Positions 15,939-22,947 of a stretch of 57,381 nt of DNA are shown here, in pieces (position 1 is the first letter of the stretch; each line of letters opens with the position of its first letter). The stretch spans positions 1 to 57,381 of the forward strand of contig NZ_JAINZZ010000050.1 in assembly GCF_019890725.1 (NCBI RefSeq). Reading direction: 5' to 3'. Source of the DNA: Actinacidiphila acidipaludis. GTDB taxonomy: Bacteria; Actinomycetota; Actinomycetes; Streptomycetales; Streptomycetaceae. Under the pieces are notes generated by a model. It did no database searches, was not told where the DNA came from, and saw only the letters and a list, made by a program, of their open reading frames with translations. The position numbers and the translations under genes were made by a program.

Positions 15939-16030
15939 GGCTTCTCCTCGTTCGCTTCTCCGCCTGCTCGGCGCGGCGGTGCGGGCTTCGCTGCCGTCCT
16001 CGGTCCGGCGGCCTCGCAGGCGTCGCTCAC
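15935..16030 (-). CDS. Repeat-encoded mini-ORF 1 (31 aa)
   Basis: First unit in the direction of translation. Its GTG overlaps the TGA of AIM24 paralogue 2, and its ribosome-binding site is made of that gene's last codons (Glu-Glu-Lys-Leu). Peptide as in mini-ORF 4. Confidence 0.45.
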   Translation of the reverse strand: MSDACEAAGPRTAAKPAPPRRAGGEANEEKP

Positions 16031-16677
16031 AGCTTCTCCTCCGACGCCTGCACGTACACCGTTCCCTGGCCGGAGAGCTCCAGCTGGAAGGCCTCGCCGG
16101 AGCCGCGGCCCACCATCTCGCGCCAGCCGAGTGCCGCGGTCAGCCGGTTGCGGACGTCGCCGCGGTGCGCCACGTACGCCTGCGGGTCGACGTGCACCGG
16201 GCGCTGCGGGGTGATCGGCAGCTCGATGACGCCGCCGTGCGCCATCACCGCGACCGAGCCCTGGCCCTGCAGGGTCGTGGTGAACAGGCCCTGGCCGGTG
16301 ACCTGGCCGCGTATCACGCCCATCACGCCGCCCTGCGACCCCATGAACATCGTGCCCTGCCGCAGCGAGCCGTCGAACGCCAGCAGGCGGTCGGCCTCCA
16401 CGTACAGCGTCTCGCCGGTCAGGTCCACGGTGTGGATGTGGTGGCCGCCGTGGCCGAACATCACCGACCCCTGGCCCTCCACGGTCATCAGCGGGGTCGC
16501 CTCGTTCGCCAGCCGGCGCCCGATCATCGACATCACCCCGCCCTGCCCGCCGGTGATGTTCGGGGTGAAGGACACCTGCCCGCGGTACGCCAGCATCGCG
16601 CCGCGCTGGCTGAACATCCGCTGCCCGGGCGCGATCGGCGCCTCGACCATCTTCGCGTTGATCCGGGTGAACGGCAC
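16027..16677 (-). CDS. AIM24-family protein, paralogue 2
   Basis: 216 aa AIM24 protein. It begins MPFTRINAKMVEAPIAPGQ and shows the family's repeated beta-strand signatures: GAMLAYRGQVSF, GQGSVMFGHGGHHIHTVDL and GQVTGQGLFTTTLQGQGSVAV. It lies 16 bases downstream of paralogue 3 and leads directly into the mini-ORF array. The C-terminal codons for EEKL are part of the repeat unit, which suggests the array arose by duplication from this gene-gene junction. Function is unknown; membrane-associated scaffolding has been suggested for some bacterial members. Confidence 0.9.
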   Translation of the reverse strand: MPFTRINAKMVEAPIAPGQRMFSQRGAMLAYRGQVSFTPNITGGQGGVMSMIGRRLANEATPLMTVEGQGSVMFGHGGHHIHTVDLTGETLYVEADRLLAFDGSLRQGTMFMGSQGGVMGVIRGQVTGQGLFTTTLQGQGSVAVMAHGGVIELPITPQRPVHVDPQAYVAHRGDVRNRLTAALGWREMVGRGSGEAFQLELSGQGTVYVQASEEKL

Positions 16678-16693
16678 TACCGCGTCTCCCTGT

Positions 16694-17332
16694 TCACAGC
16701 TGGCCCCCGATGGTGTCGCGTTCGCTGGGCTGGACGTAGACCAGGCCCTCGCCCTCGAACCGGATCTGGAAGCTCTCGCCCGAGCCCTCGCCCATCAGCG
16801 TCCGCCAGCCCACCGCGGACTGCAGTTGCCGGCGGAGCTGCCCGGTGTGCGCCACGTACGCGCCCGGGTCGACGGTCAGCGGGTACGCGCCGGAGACCCG
16901 CAGGACGATCGCCGGGCCGTCGGACATGATCGCCGCCTGGCCGGTGCCCTCGACGGTCGTGGTGAACAGGCCGTTGCCCTGGGACGCCCCGCGCAGCCCG
17001 GTGAAGGTCGTGCCGGTGCGCAGCGACGGCTCGGTGGCCAGCAGGTTGCTCGCCTCGACGTACAGCTTCTCGCCGGTCAGGCGCACCAGGTTGATCTCGG
17101 TGGCGCGGTCGGCGAAGTAGCACGTGCCGTGGCCCTTGACCTCCATCACCGCCATCGCCTCGCCGGTGACGCGGCGGGTGACGAGGCCGCGCAGGCCCTC
17201 ACCGCCGCCGGTCATCTTCTTGAACGTCATCTCACCGTCGTAGGCGACCATCGCGCCGTTCTTCGCCTTGACCGAGTCGCCGGCCAGGTCGACCGCGAGC
17301 ACCCGGGAGCCGTGGAGCCGGAAGACCGCCAT
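16694..17332 (-). CDS. AIM24-family protein, paralogue 3
   Basis: 212 aa, beginning MAVFRLHGSRVLAVDLAGDSVKAKNGAM. It is close in sequence to paralogue 2 through its middle and C-terminus (SGESFQIRFEGEGLVYVQPSE versus SGEAFQLELSGQGTVYVQASE), so the two are probably ancient tandem duplicates. The ATG at 17332 is one base after the DUF2127 gene's stop, indicating coupled translation. Confidence 0.9.
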   Translation of the reverse strand: MAVFRLHGSRVLAVDLAGDSVKAKNGAMVAYDGEMTFKKMTGGGEGLRGLVTRRVTGEAMAVMEVKGHGTCYFADRATEINLVRLTGEKLYVEASNLLATEPSLRTGTTFTGLRGASQGNGLFTTTVEGTGQAAIMSDGPAIVLRVSGAYPLTVDPGAYVAHTGQLRRQLQSAVGWRTLMGEGSGESFQIRFEGEGLVYVQPSERDTIGGQL

Positions 17333-17333
17333 C

Positions 17334-18161
17334 TCAGAGCTGGTCCGCCGCGCGCTGCCGGACCGGGAGCGGCTCCTTGGGCGCTCCGTGGCCGCCGTGC
17401 AGCTGCTCGCCGGCCGCCTCCTCGACCTCCAGCAGCGACTCGCCGCGCCGCTGCGCCTCGAACGCCGCGTGGCCGCCGCGCAGCCCGAACAGCCGCTTGC
17501 CGATGAGGATGTAGAGCACCGCGAGGACGTTCAGCGCCAGCGTGCCGATCTTGAAGTAGCTGACCTTCTCGGTCAGTTCGTAGACCTCGATCGGCAGGAA
17601 GGCCGCGGTGGCGACCACCGCGAGGTACTCCGCCCAGCGCTTGCCGAACCACAGGCCGACGCCCTCGACCACCTCGATCAGCGCGTACGCCCCGAGCCCG
17701 GCGGCCGCCGTCCGCAGGGTCGACCTCTTGTAGTCGAAGGTCTTCTGGATGGTGTCGACCACCGGCGAGTGGTCGAGGTCGTACCCGAAGTGGTGCGCCA
17801 CCGGCCGGAAAACGGTCAGGTCGTCGTCGAAGAGCCGGCGCACCGCGTCCTGGGAGTTGCTGAACTTCCACACCGCCCACGCGGCGAGGATCACCAGCAG
17901 CCCGCGCAGCACCCGCTCGACGGCCAGGAACCGCAGGATGAACAGGTCCCGCAGGGCCCGCCCGCGCGGCACCAGCGGGGCCCGGTCGGCCGGCCCCGAG
18001 CCGTGCGGCTCGCCGAGCACGAAGTCGCCGCAGCGCAGGCAGCGCCACGCGGTGCCGACCGCGGTGCTCGCGTGCAGCTTCTCCCTCAGGCGCGGCTCGT
18101 CGGGCGAATAGGTGATGTGGCCCTTGCGCGCGCAGTGCCGGCGGTCCCAGTCGACGCTCAT
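17334..18161 (-). CDS. DUF2127 membrane protein with N-terminal Cys/His segment
   Basis: 275 aa. Residues 1-60 are cytoplasmic and contain HCARKGH and WRCLRCGDFVLGEPHG, a likely small zinc site. The rest has about four membrane segments (ERVLRGLLVILAAWAVWKF, GAYALIEVVEGVGLWFG, AEYLAVVATAAFLPIEVYEL and FKIGTLALNVLAVLYILIG), as in DUF2127. The last 50 residues are a hydrophilic, Glu-rich tail. I chose the ATG at 18161 (MSVDWDRRHCARKGH). It is the first gene of the AIM24 operon and divergent from a DUF3817 gene; the shared promoter region carries a CRP-type site. Confidence 0.85.
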   Translation of the reverse strand: MSVDWDRRHCARKGHITYSPDEPRLREKLHASTAVGTAWRCLRCGDFVLGEPHGSGPADRAPLVPRGRALRDLFILRFLAVERVLRGLLVILAAWAVWKFSNSQDAVRRLFDDDLTVFRPVAHHFGYDLDHSPVVDTIQKTFDYKRSTLRTAAAGLGAYALIEVVEGVGLWFGKRWAEYLAVVATAAFLPIEVYELTEKVSYFKIGTLALNVLAVLYILIGKRLFGLRGGHAAFEAQRRGESLLEVEEAAGEQLHGGHGAPKEPLPVRQRAADQL

Positions 18162-18268
18162 CGGTGTTCGCGGTCCCTGTGCGTGGTCGGTCGGTGGACG
18201 GTACGTACCAGGGGACGCTACCGGCCGGCAGGCGGTTGCCGACCCCCGCAACGGTCCATCGATACGGT

Positions 18269-18291
18269 CCGGTGATAATTCCGGTGATAAT
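18269..18291 (+). repeat. Tandem CCGGTGATAAT repeat in promoter region
   Basis: CCGGTGATAAT occurs at 18269-18279 and 18281-18291, a 12-bp period, in the divergent DUF2127/DUF3817 promoter region. The GATAAT cores could serve as -10 elements, or the pair could bind a regulator. Confidence 0.5.
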
Positions 18292-18303
18292 GGAGGGGGA
18301 GCT

Positions 18304-18319
18304 TGTGATCACGTTCACA
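18304..18319. promoter_or_regulatory. Perfect CRP-type site TGTGA-N6-TCACA
   Basis: TGTGATCACGTTCACA, extending to CTTGTGA...TCACAAG (7-bp perfect arms, 18302-18321), matches the CRP/FNR-family consensus exactly. It ends 29 bases before the GTG of the DUF3817 gene and 140 bases from the DUF2127 start. Streptomyces has a Crp regulator of germination and secondary metabolism that recognises GTG-N8-CAC-like sites. Confidence 0.65.
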
Positions 18320-18348
18320 AGACGAACCGCCCGACAGATGAGGTTCCC

Positions 18349-18699
18349 GTGGACCTGAAGACCGCCGCCGCCCTGCGCAGGCTCCGCCTGGTGTCCGCCC
18401 CGGAGGCGGTGTCCTTCCTGCTGCTGCTCGTGTGCTCCGTGCTCAAGCGCACCACCGACTTCAACGCCGTCCCGGTGATGGGCATGGTGCACGGCGTCCT
18501 GTTCATCCTCTACGTGCTCTTCTGGGCCGACGCCTGGAACCGCACCCGCTGGGCCTTCGGCCGCGCCGCCCTGTACGCGGTGCTGTCCGTGCTGCCCTTC
18601 GGCGGCTTCGTCGCCGAGCGCAAGCTCGCCCGCGAGTCCGAGGCCGCCGTGGCCGCCGCGCAGGCGGCGGAGACCGAGGCGGAGGCGACCGCGGCATGA
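18349..18699 (+). CDS. DUF3817 small membrane protein
   Basis: 116 aa. Three hydrophobic segments (EAVSFLLLLVCSVLKR, GMVHGVLFILYVLFWADAW and AALYAVLSVLPFGGFVAER) are typical of DUF3817, followed by an Ala/Glu tail. The GTG at 18349 has ATGAGG 7 bases upstream; longer in-frame extensions lack a site. Its stop overlaps the next ATG by four bases. A paralogue lies at 28473 beside another MarR gene. Function unknown. Confidence 0.85.
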   Translation: MDLKTAAALRRLRLVSAPEAVSFLLLLVCSVLKRTTDFNAVPVMGMVHGVLFILYVLFWADAWNRTRWAFGRAALYAVLSVLPFGGFVAERKLARESEAAVAAAQAAETEAEATAA

Positions 18700-18989
18700 T
18701 CGTCGCCTTCTCCGTCACCCCGCTCGGCGTCGGCGAGGACGTCGGCGAGTACGTGGCCGACGCCGTGCGGGTGGTGCGCGAGTCCGGCCTGCCCAACCGC
18801 ACCGACGCGATGTTCACGTCCGTCGAGGGGGAGTGGGACGAGGTGATGGACGTGGTCCGGCGCGCCGTCGCGGCGGTGGAGGCACGGGCGCCGCGGGTGT
18901 CGCTGGTCCTGAAGGCCGACATCCGCCCGGGCGTCACCGACGGGCTGACGTCCAAGGTCGAGACCGTCGAACGCTTCCTCGCCGGGTAG
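18696..18989 (+). CDS. MTH1187/YkoF-type thiamine-binding protein
   Basis: 97 aa ferredoxin-like fold, MIVAFSVTPLGVGEDVGEYVADAVRVVRESGLPNRTDAM, with TSVEGEWDEVMDVVRRA in the middle. The family forms dimers or tetramers and binds thiamine or its pyrimidine precursor. The ATG overlaps the TGA of the DUF3817 gene, so the two are coupled. It probably buffers or salvages thiamine, but the DUF3817 partner gives no further clue. Confidence 0.87.
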   Translation: MIVAFSVTPLGVGEDVGEYVADAVRVVRESGLPNRTDAMFTSVEGEWDEVMDVVRRAVAAVEARAPRVSLVLKADIRPGVTDGLTSKVETVERFLAG

Positions 18990-19007
18990 CCGGGCGCGGG
19001 CGGCCGG

Positions 19008-20042
19008 TCAGACCAGACCGCCGGTCGCCACCGCGATGCCCAGCGGCGTCCGCTCGTAGAGCACCTGGTGCCCGTAGCGGCGGGACGCCAGCAGGCCCGC
19101 GTCCCGCAGCACCGCCAGGTGCGCGGAGACCGACGACATCGCCATCGCGTGGCGATGGGCCAGCGCGGTGGTGGTCGTCGGGGCGTCCAGCGCGGACAGG
19201 ATCGCCGCGCGGTTCGGGCCCAGCAGCCGCACCAGCGCCGCCGAGGCGGTCGGGCCGCTCTCCGCCCACAGCCCGCCGATGCCGCGCGCCGGGTACACCA
19301 CCGTCGGCTGCCACGGCGGGTCGAAGGGGCTGCCCGCCTCCGGCCAGAAGAACACGCTGGGCACCAGCACCAGCCCCCGGCCGCCGCCTCCGCCCTCCTC
19401 CCATCCCGCGCCGCCCGCGCTGCCGCTCAGCCCGGCCGGCTCCTGCGGCGGCGCCGGCCCGCTGGTGGTCAGCGCGCCGTCCGCCCAGCTCAGCTGCGGG
19501 TGCAGACCGGTGAACAGCCGCTGCATGCCGCCGTCGGCCAGCCGCCGGGCGTGGTACGCCACGTCGGCCTCCAGGACCGCGCGCAGCCGCGGCCAGTGCG
19601 GGGCCAGCAGCGCCGACCACACGTGCTCGTAGAGCCCGGCGAGCTGCCGCACGGTGCCGGCCGGGTCGGCCAGCATGGCCCGGCCCCTGCGGCTCCGCTC
19701 GGCGTCCGGCGTCCTGGCCAGGGCCGCGGCGATCTGCCGGCGCGCCTCGTCGGGGTCGGTGGCGCGTACCGCCGCCAGCTCGTCCTCCAGCGCCGCCAGC
19801 GGCACCTCGGGCACCGGGTGCAGGAAGTCCGGGCCGTAGCCCGTCTCGGGCACCAGCAGCCGCAGCGGGCCGAGATCGAGCCCCGCCGCGATCGTCCGGG
19901 CCTGGCGCAGCCAGGGAAGGTGGTAGCCGTGCCGGTCCGGGCGGGACAGGGTGCGCACCGCGCCCTGGGCCTCACGCAGCGGCGATATCGCGAAGCGGCA
20001 GCGGAGCAGATCCTCTGCCGCAAACCGCATGCGAAAAGACAT
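19008..20042 (-). CDS. ArsR-like regulator with large N-terminal domain
   Basis: 344 aa. Residues about 1-270 are an actinobacterial DUF5937-type domain (RFAISPLREAQGAVRTLSRPDRHGYHLPW). The C-terminal 70 residues are the winged helix: LLGPNRAAILSALDAPTTTTALAHRHAMAMSSVSAHLAVLRDAGLLASRRYGHQVLYERT. A Gly-rich loop (GWEEGGGGGRG) interrupts the middle. I chose the ATG at 20042; GTG 20045 and TTG 20054 are also possible. It is divergent from the MFS exporter, so it probably represses that gene. Confidence 0.85.
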   Translation of the reverse strand: MSFRMRFAAEDLLRCRFAISPLREAQGAVRTLSRPDRHGYHLPWLRQARTIAAGLDLGPLRLLVPETGYGPDFLHPVPEVPLAALEDELAAVRATDPDEARRQIAAALARTPDAERSRRGRAMLADPAGTVRQLAGLYEHVWSALLAPHWPRLRAVLEADVAYHARRLADGGMQRLFTGLHPQLSWADGALTTSGPAPPQEPAGLSGSAGGAGWEEGGGGGRGLVLVPSVFFWPEAGSPFDPPWQPTVVYPARGIGGLWAESGPTASAALVRLLGPNRAAILSALDAPTTTTALAHRHAMAMSSVSAHLAVLRDAGLLASRRYGHQVLYERTPLGIAVATGGLV

Positions 20043-20108
20043 CACGACCCCCAAGATTCGGCTGGGGCCGAAAGACTACGACGCGTGGGGTTCATGCCAC
20101 CAGTGTGA

Positions 20109-20118
20109 TGTCATGACA
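20109..20118. promoter_or_regulatory. 10-bp palindrome over the MFS start codon
   Basis: TGTCATGACA is a perfect palindrome that includes the ATG (20113) of the MFS gene. The neighbouring ArsR-type regulator starts 70 bp away. It could be an operator that blocks expression of the exporter. Confidence 0.4.
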
Positions 20119-21429
20119 ACGGACAGCGAACACCCGCCACACGGCGGTAACCCTCCTTCGCCGGCCGGTTCAGACGACGTCTCCACCACCCCCGGAGACG
20201 AGGAAAAGGCAGGCAGCAAGTACAGCGCGGTGTTCGCGGTCAGCGAGTTCCGGCCGGTCTTCGCCGCTCACGTGCTGTCCGTCCTCGGCTATGTGTTCTC
20301 CCAGGTGGCCATGGCCGTCCTGGTGTTCAACCGGACCGGCTCGTCGTTCCTGACCGCCCTGGTCTTCGCGCTGTCGTTCCTGCCGTACGCCCTCAGCGGT
20401 GTCCTGCTCTCCGGTATCGCCGACCGCGTCCCGGCCCGCCGCGTCCTGGTGAGCTGCGACCTGCTCTCCGCCGCCTGCGTGGTCGTCATCGTGCTGCCCG
20501 GCACCCCGCTCGCCGTGCTGTTCGTACTCGTGGCCGTGCTGGCGATGATCGCGCCGCTGTTCACCGGCACCCGGGCGGCCAGCCTCGCCGACATCCTCCA
20601 GGGCGACGTCTTCATCCTCGGCCGCTCGCTGATCAGGATCGTCTCCCAGACCGCCCAGATCGCCGGCTACGGCCTCGGCGGCCTGGTCCTGGTGTGGCTG
20701 TCGCCCCAGCACGCGCTGATCGTCACCATCGGCACGTTCCTCAGCTCGGCGCTGCTGCTGCGCCTCGGCACCCGCGACCGGCCGGCCCGCGTCACCGGCG
20801 GCGGCGCCATGATGCGCCAGTCGCTCGCCTCCTCGGGGAAGCTGCTGGCCCACCCCCGGATCCGGGCGCTGCTGCTGATGTGGTGGGTCCCGCCGATGTT
20901 CTTCGTGGTCTCCGAGGGCGTCGCCGCGCCCTACGCGCACGCCTCGGGCGCCGGATCGGCCGGCTTCGGGCTCTTCCTGGCCGCGATGCCCGCCGGGACC
21001 GTGGTCAGCGAGATGCTCGCCGGCACCCTGCTCGGCCCGGCCGCCCGCGAACGCATCGCGCTGCCGCTGGCCGGCGTCAGCCTGCTGCCGATGGTCGCCT
21101 TCGCCGTGCACCCGCCGCTGGCCGTCGGCGTCGTCCTGCTGCTGCTCACCGGCCTGTGCGCGGCCTACACGCTCGGCATGGACAAGTGGTTCGTGCAGGA
21201 GGTGCCGGAGGACATGCGGGGCCGCGCCATGTCGCTGCTCGGCGCCGGCATCATGACGCTGCAGGGCCTGGGCATGACGGCCGGCGGCCTGCTCGCCGAG
21301 TGGACCCCGCCGTACGCGGTCATCTGCGGCGCGGGCGTGCTCGGCACGCTCAGCCTGCTGCTGGTGCTGCGCTCGGTCCGCAGGACGCGGGTCCCGGCGC
21401 CCCGGGCGGCGCCCTCCACCTCGGTCTGA
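20113..21429 (+). CDS. MFS transporter
   Basis: 438 aa with about 12 membrane segments after a 40-residue hydrophilic N-terminus. The first segment follows SEFRPVFAAHVLSVLGYVFSQVAMAVLV, and the loop 2-3 signature is GIADRVPARRVLV. MFS members of this shape are drug or metabolite exporters. It is divergent from the ArsR-like regulator with 70 bp between starts and ends at a hairpin. The substrate is unknown. Confidence 0.9.
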   Translation: MTTDSEHPPHGGNPPSPAGSDDVSTTPGDEEKAGSKYSAVFAVSEFRPVFAAHVLSVLGYVFSQVAMAVLVFNRTGSSFLTALVFALSFLPYALSGVLLSGIADRVPARRVLVSCDLLSAACVVVIVLPGTPLAVLFVLVAVLAMIAPLFTGTRAASLADILQGDVFILGRSLIRIVSQTAQIAGYGLGGLVLVWLSPQHALIVTIGTFLSSALLLRLGTRDRPARVTGGGAMMRQSLASSGKLLAHPRIRALLLMWWVPPMFFVVSEGVAAPYAHASGAGSAGFGLFLAAMPAGTVVSEMLAGTLLGPAARERIALPLAGVSLLPMVAFAVHPPLAVGVVLLLLTGLCAAYTLGMDKWFVQEVPEDMRGRAMSLLGAGIMTLQGLGMTAGGLLAEWTPPYAVICGAGVLGTLSLLLVLRSVRRTRVPAPRAAPSTSV

Positions 21430-21434
21430 CGCGA

Positions 21435-21464
21435 CCCGGCGGCGGGTGAGGGTACGCCGCCGGG
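21435..21464. terminator. Bidirectional terminator between MFS and FemX-like genes
   Basis: CCCGGCGGCG (21435-21444) and CGCCGCCGGG (21455-21464) form a perfect 10-bp stem with a 10-base loop between convergent genes. Confidence 0.65.
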
Positions 21465-21520
21465 GGCGGCCGCGGCGTGGGCCGACGGGGGCAGCGGCGG
21501 CCGCGGTGCGCGGGGCCGGC

Positions 21521-22714
21521 TCAGCGGCGGGTGAGGTACGCGTGCATCGTGCGGTGCAGGGCCTTGTTGACCGCGCCCTGCAGCGGCAGCTCCCACTCGC
21601 CGACGGTCTCCACCGCCTCGCCTCCCGTGCCCAGCTTCCAGCGCAGCAGGCCGTGCGCCCGCGACGCCGGGTCGAGGTCGTCCGGCACCCCGCGCATGTC
21701 GTAGACGGCCGCACCCGCCGCCTGGGCGTCGCACAACATCCGCCACTGCAGGGCGTTGCTCGGACGCACCTCGCGGCGATGGTCGGCGGACGCCCCCGTC
21801 TGGTACCAGACCCGCTGCCCGTCCGGCGCCGTGACCATCGTGTGCGCGGCCAGCAGCTCGCCCCCGTAGCGCGCGGTGTACAGCCGCATCGCGCCGGGCC
21901 GTCCGGCGTTCAGCTCCGCGTACTGCCGCTGGTAGTACTCCAGACCGCGGCCGAGGTCGAAACCGTCGCGCCGCTCGGTGACCCGCAGCAGGTCGTGGAA
22001 CGCCGGCAGCGTCCCCGGCCCCTCCAGCCCGGTCCGCACCCCGGCCCGGGCGGCCTTCTTGACGTTGCGCCGCCACTCCTGGTTGAGGCCGGTCCACAGG
22101 TCGTCCAGGCCGCGTCCGGCCAGCGGGACCTCGAAGACCAGCCGCGGCTGCGCGTCCCCGCCCTGGCCGTCCTCCCCGCAGCGGCGCCAGCCCGCCTCCC
22201 GCAGCCGGTCCGACACGGCCGCGCCGAGCGGCTCCACGAGGTCCGGCAGCACGTCGCCGATCCGCCGCCCGGGCCCGGTCGCGGCCTTCAGCGTGCGGGC
22301 CGTCCAGCGCCGGTACGCCAGCGGCGGCCCCATCCGCACCGCGAACGCGCCCGTGCCGCGCAGATGGCCGAGCAGCGGCTCCAGCAGGCGGTCCAGCCGC
22401 GGGTCCGCCCAGTCCAGGCACGGCCCCTCCGGCAGGTACGCGAACGAGCGCCGCAGACCGGGCAGTTGGCGGTACAGCACCAGGGCGGTGCCCACCAGGC
22501 GCTGCCCGGCGTCGAACCAGCCGAGGTGCTCCGCCTGCCAGCTCCGCTTCACCCGCGCCCAGGCCGGCGTCTGCAGGAAGCTCACCGGGCAGAGCCGCGC
22601 GGTGCGCTGGAAGGCCGCGTGCAGCTCGGCCGGTATCGGGCGCAGTTGCGGTGCGGCGGCCGCCGACGCGGGCGCCTCGGCGCGCTGCCGGCCCGCGGGC
22701 TGGTGGGTGGTCAT
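21521..22714 (-). CDS. FemAB/FemX-family peptidoglycan aminoacyltransferase-like protein
   Basis: 397 aa, double GNAT fold. The family marks are FLQTPAWARVKRSWQAEHLGW near the N-terminus, WTGLNQEWRRNVKKAARAGVRT in the middle (the coiled helical-arm region), and the C-terminal WYQTGASADHRREVRPSNALQWRML and YDMRGVPDDLDP. Such enzymes add the first amino acid to the lipid II cross-bridge (glycine in Streptomyces) from aminoacyl-tRNA. I used the ATG at 22714, although a TTG at 22720 has GGAGG at ideal spacing and may be the true start. It is divergent from the MurJ-type flippase gene, so the pair belongs to lipid II assembly. Confidence 0.87.
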   Translation of the reverse strand: MTTHQPAGRQRAEAPASAAAAPQLRPIPAELHAAFQRTARLCPVSFLQTPAWARVKRSWQAEHLGWFDAGQRLVGTALVLYRQLPGLRRSFAYLPEGPCLDWADPRLDRLLEPLLGHLRGTGAFAVRMGPPLAYRRWTARTLKAATGPGRRIGDVLPDLVEPLGAAVSDRLREAGWRRCGEDGQGGDAQPRLVFEVPLAGRGLDDLWTGLNQEWRRNVKKAARAGVRTGLEGPGTLPAFHDLLRVTERRDGFDLGRGLEYYQRQYAELNAGRPGAMRLYTARYGGELLAAHTMVTAPDGQRVWYQTGASADHRREVRPSNALQWRMLCDAQAAGAAVYDMRGVPDDLDPASRAHGLLRWKLGTGGEAVETVGEWELPLQGAVNKALHRTMHAYLTRR

Positions 22715-22947
22715 CGTCAAGGCGTCGCCTCCGCACGGCCGGGCGGCCCAGGGCGGTCCGCTCACCTGTGTCACGCCTGTGCCGCCCGCGAGGTGACAGA
22801 GAGGTTCGCGACAGCGCCCCCGGCTTTTCCCCGGCCCGCCCAGCAGGGCAGACTTGCGCGTCCGCGCCCCGGCGGAGATCACCGGGAGCCTGCGCGGGCC
22901 CGGGCGGGACGCCGTGGGCGGCAGGGGAGACAGGGGAGGGCGTCGGA

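Larger units (their letters stand above)
15659..16030 (-). repeat. 92-bp tandem repeat array of coupled mini-ORFs
   Basis: Four complete copies of a 92-bp unit (plus-strand boundaries 15660, 15752, 15844, 15936, ending at 16028) fill the whole space between two AIM24 genes. Only a few bases vary. Read on the minus strand, each unit contains GAGGAGAAGC as Shine-Dalgarno, a GTG and 30 more codons, then TGA in a GTGA overlap with the next GTG. The AIM24 gene upstream ends inside the same GAGGAGAAGC-TGTGA sequence, and the AIM24 gene downstream begins at the last GTGA. Confidence 0.95.

Noticed and set aside
15669..16214. Plus-strand frames translating the 92-bp repeat (SLLRLLGVAVRASLPSSVRRP type)
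   Set aside because: The ribosome-binding sites and the GTGA overlaps are all on the minus strand. The plus frames simply run across the repeat and into antisense AIM24 sequence.
20170..21714. 514-codon minus-strand frame over the MFS gene
   Set aside because: Low-complexity Arg/Glu/Gln/Ala stretches without a domain; shadow of the transporter gene.
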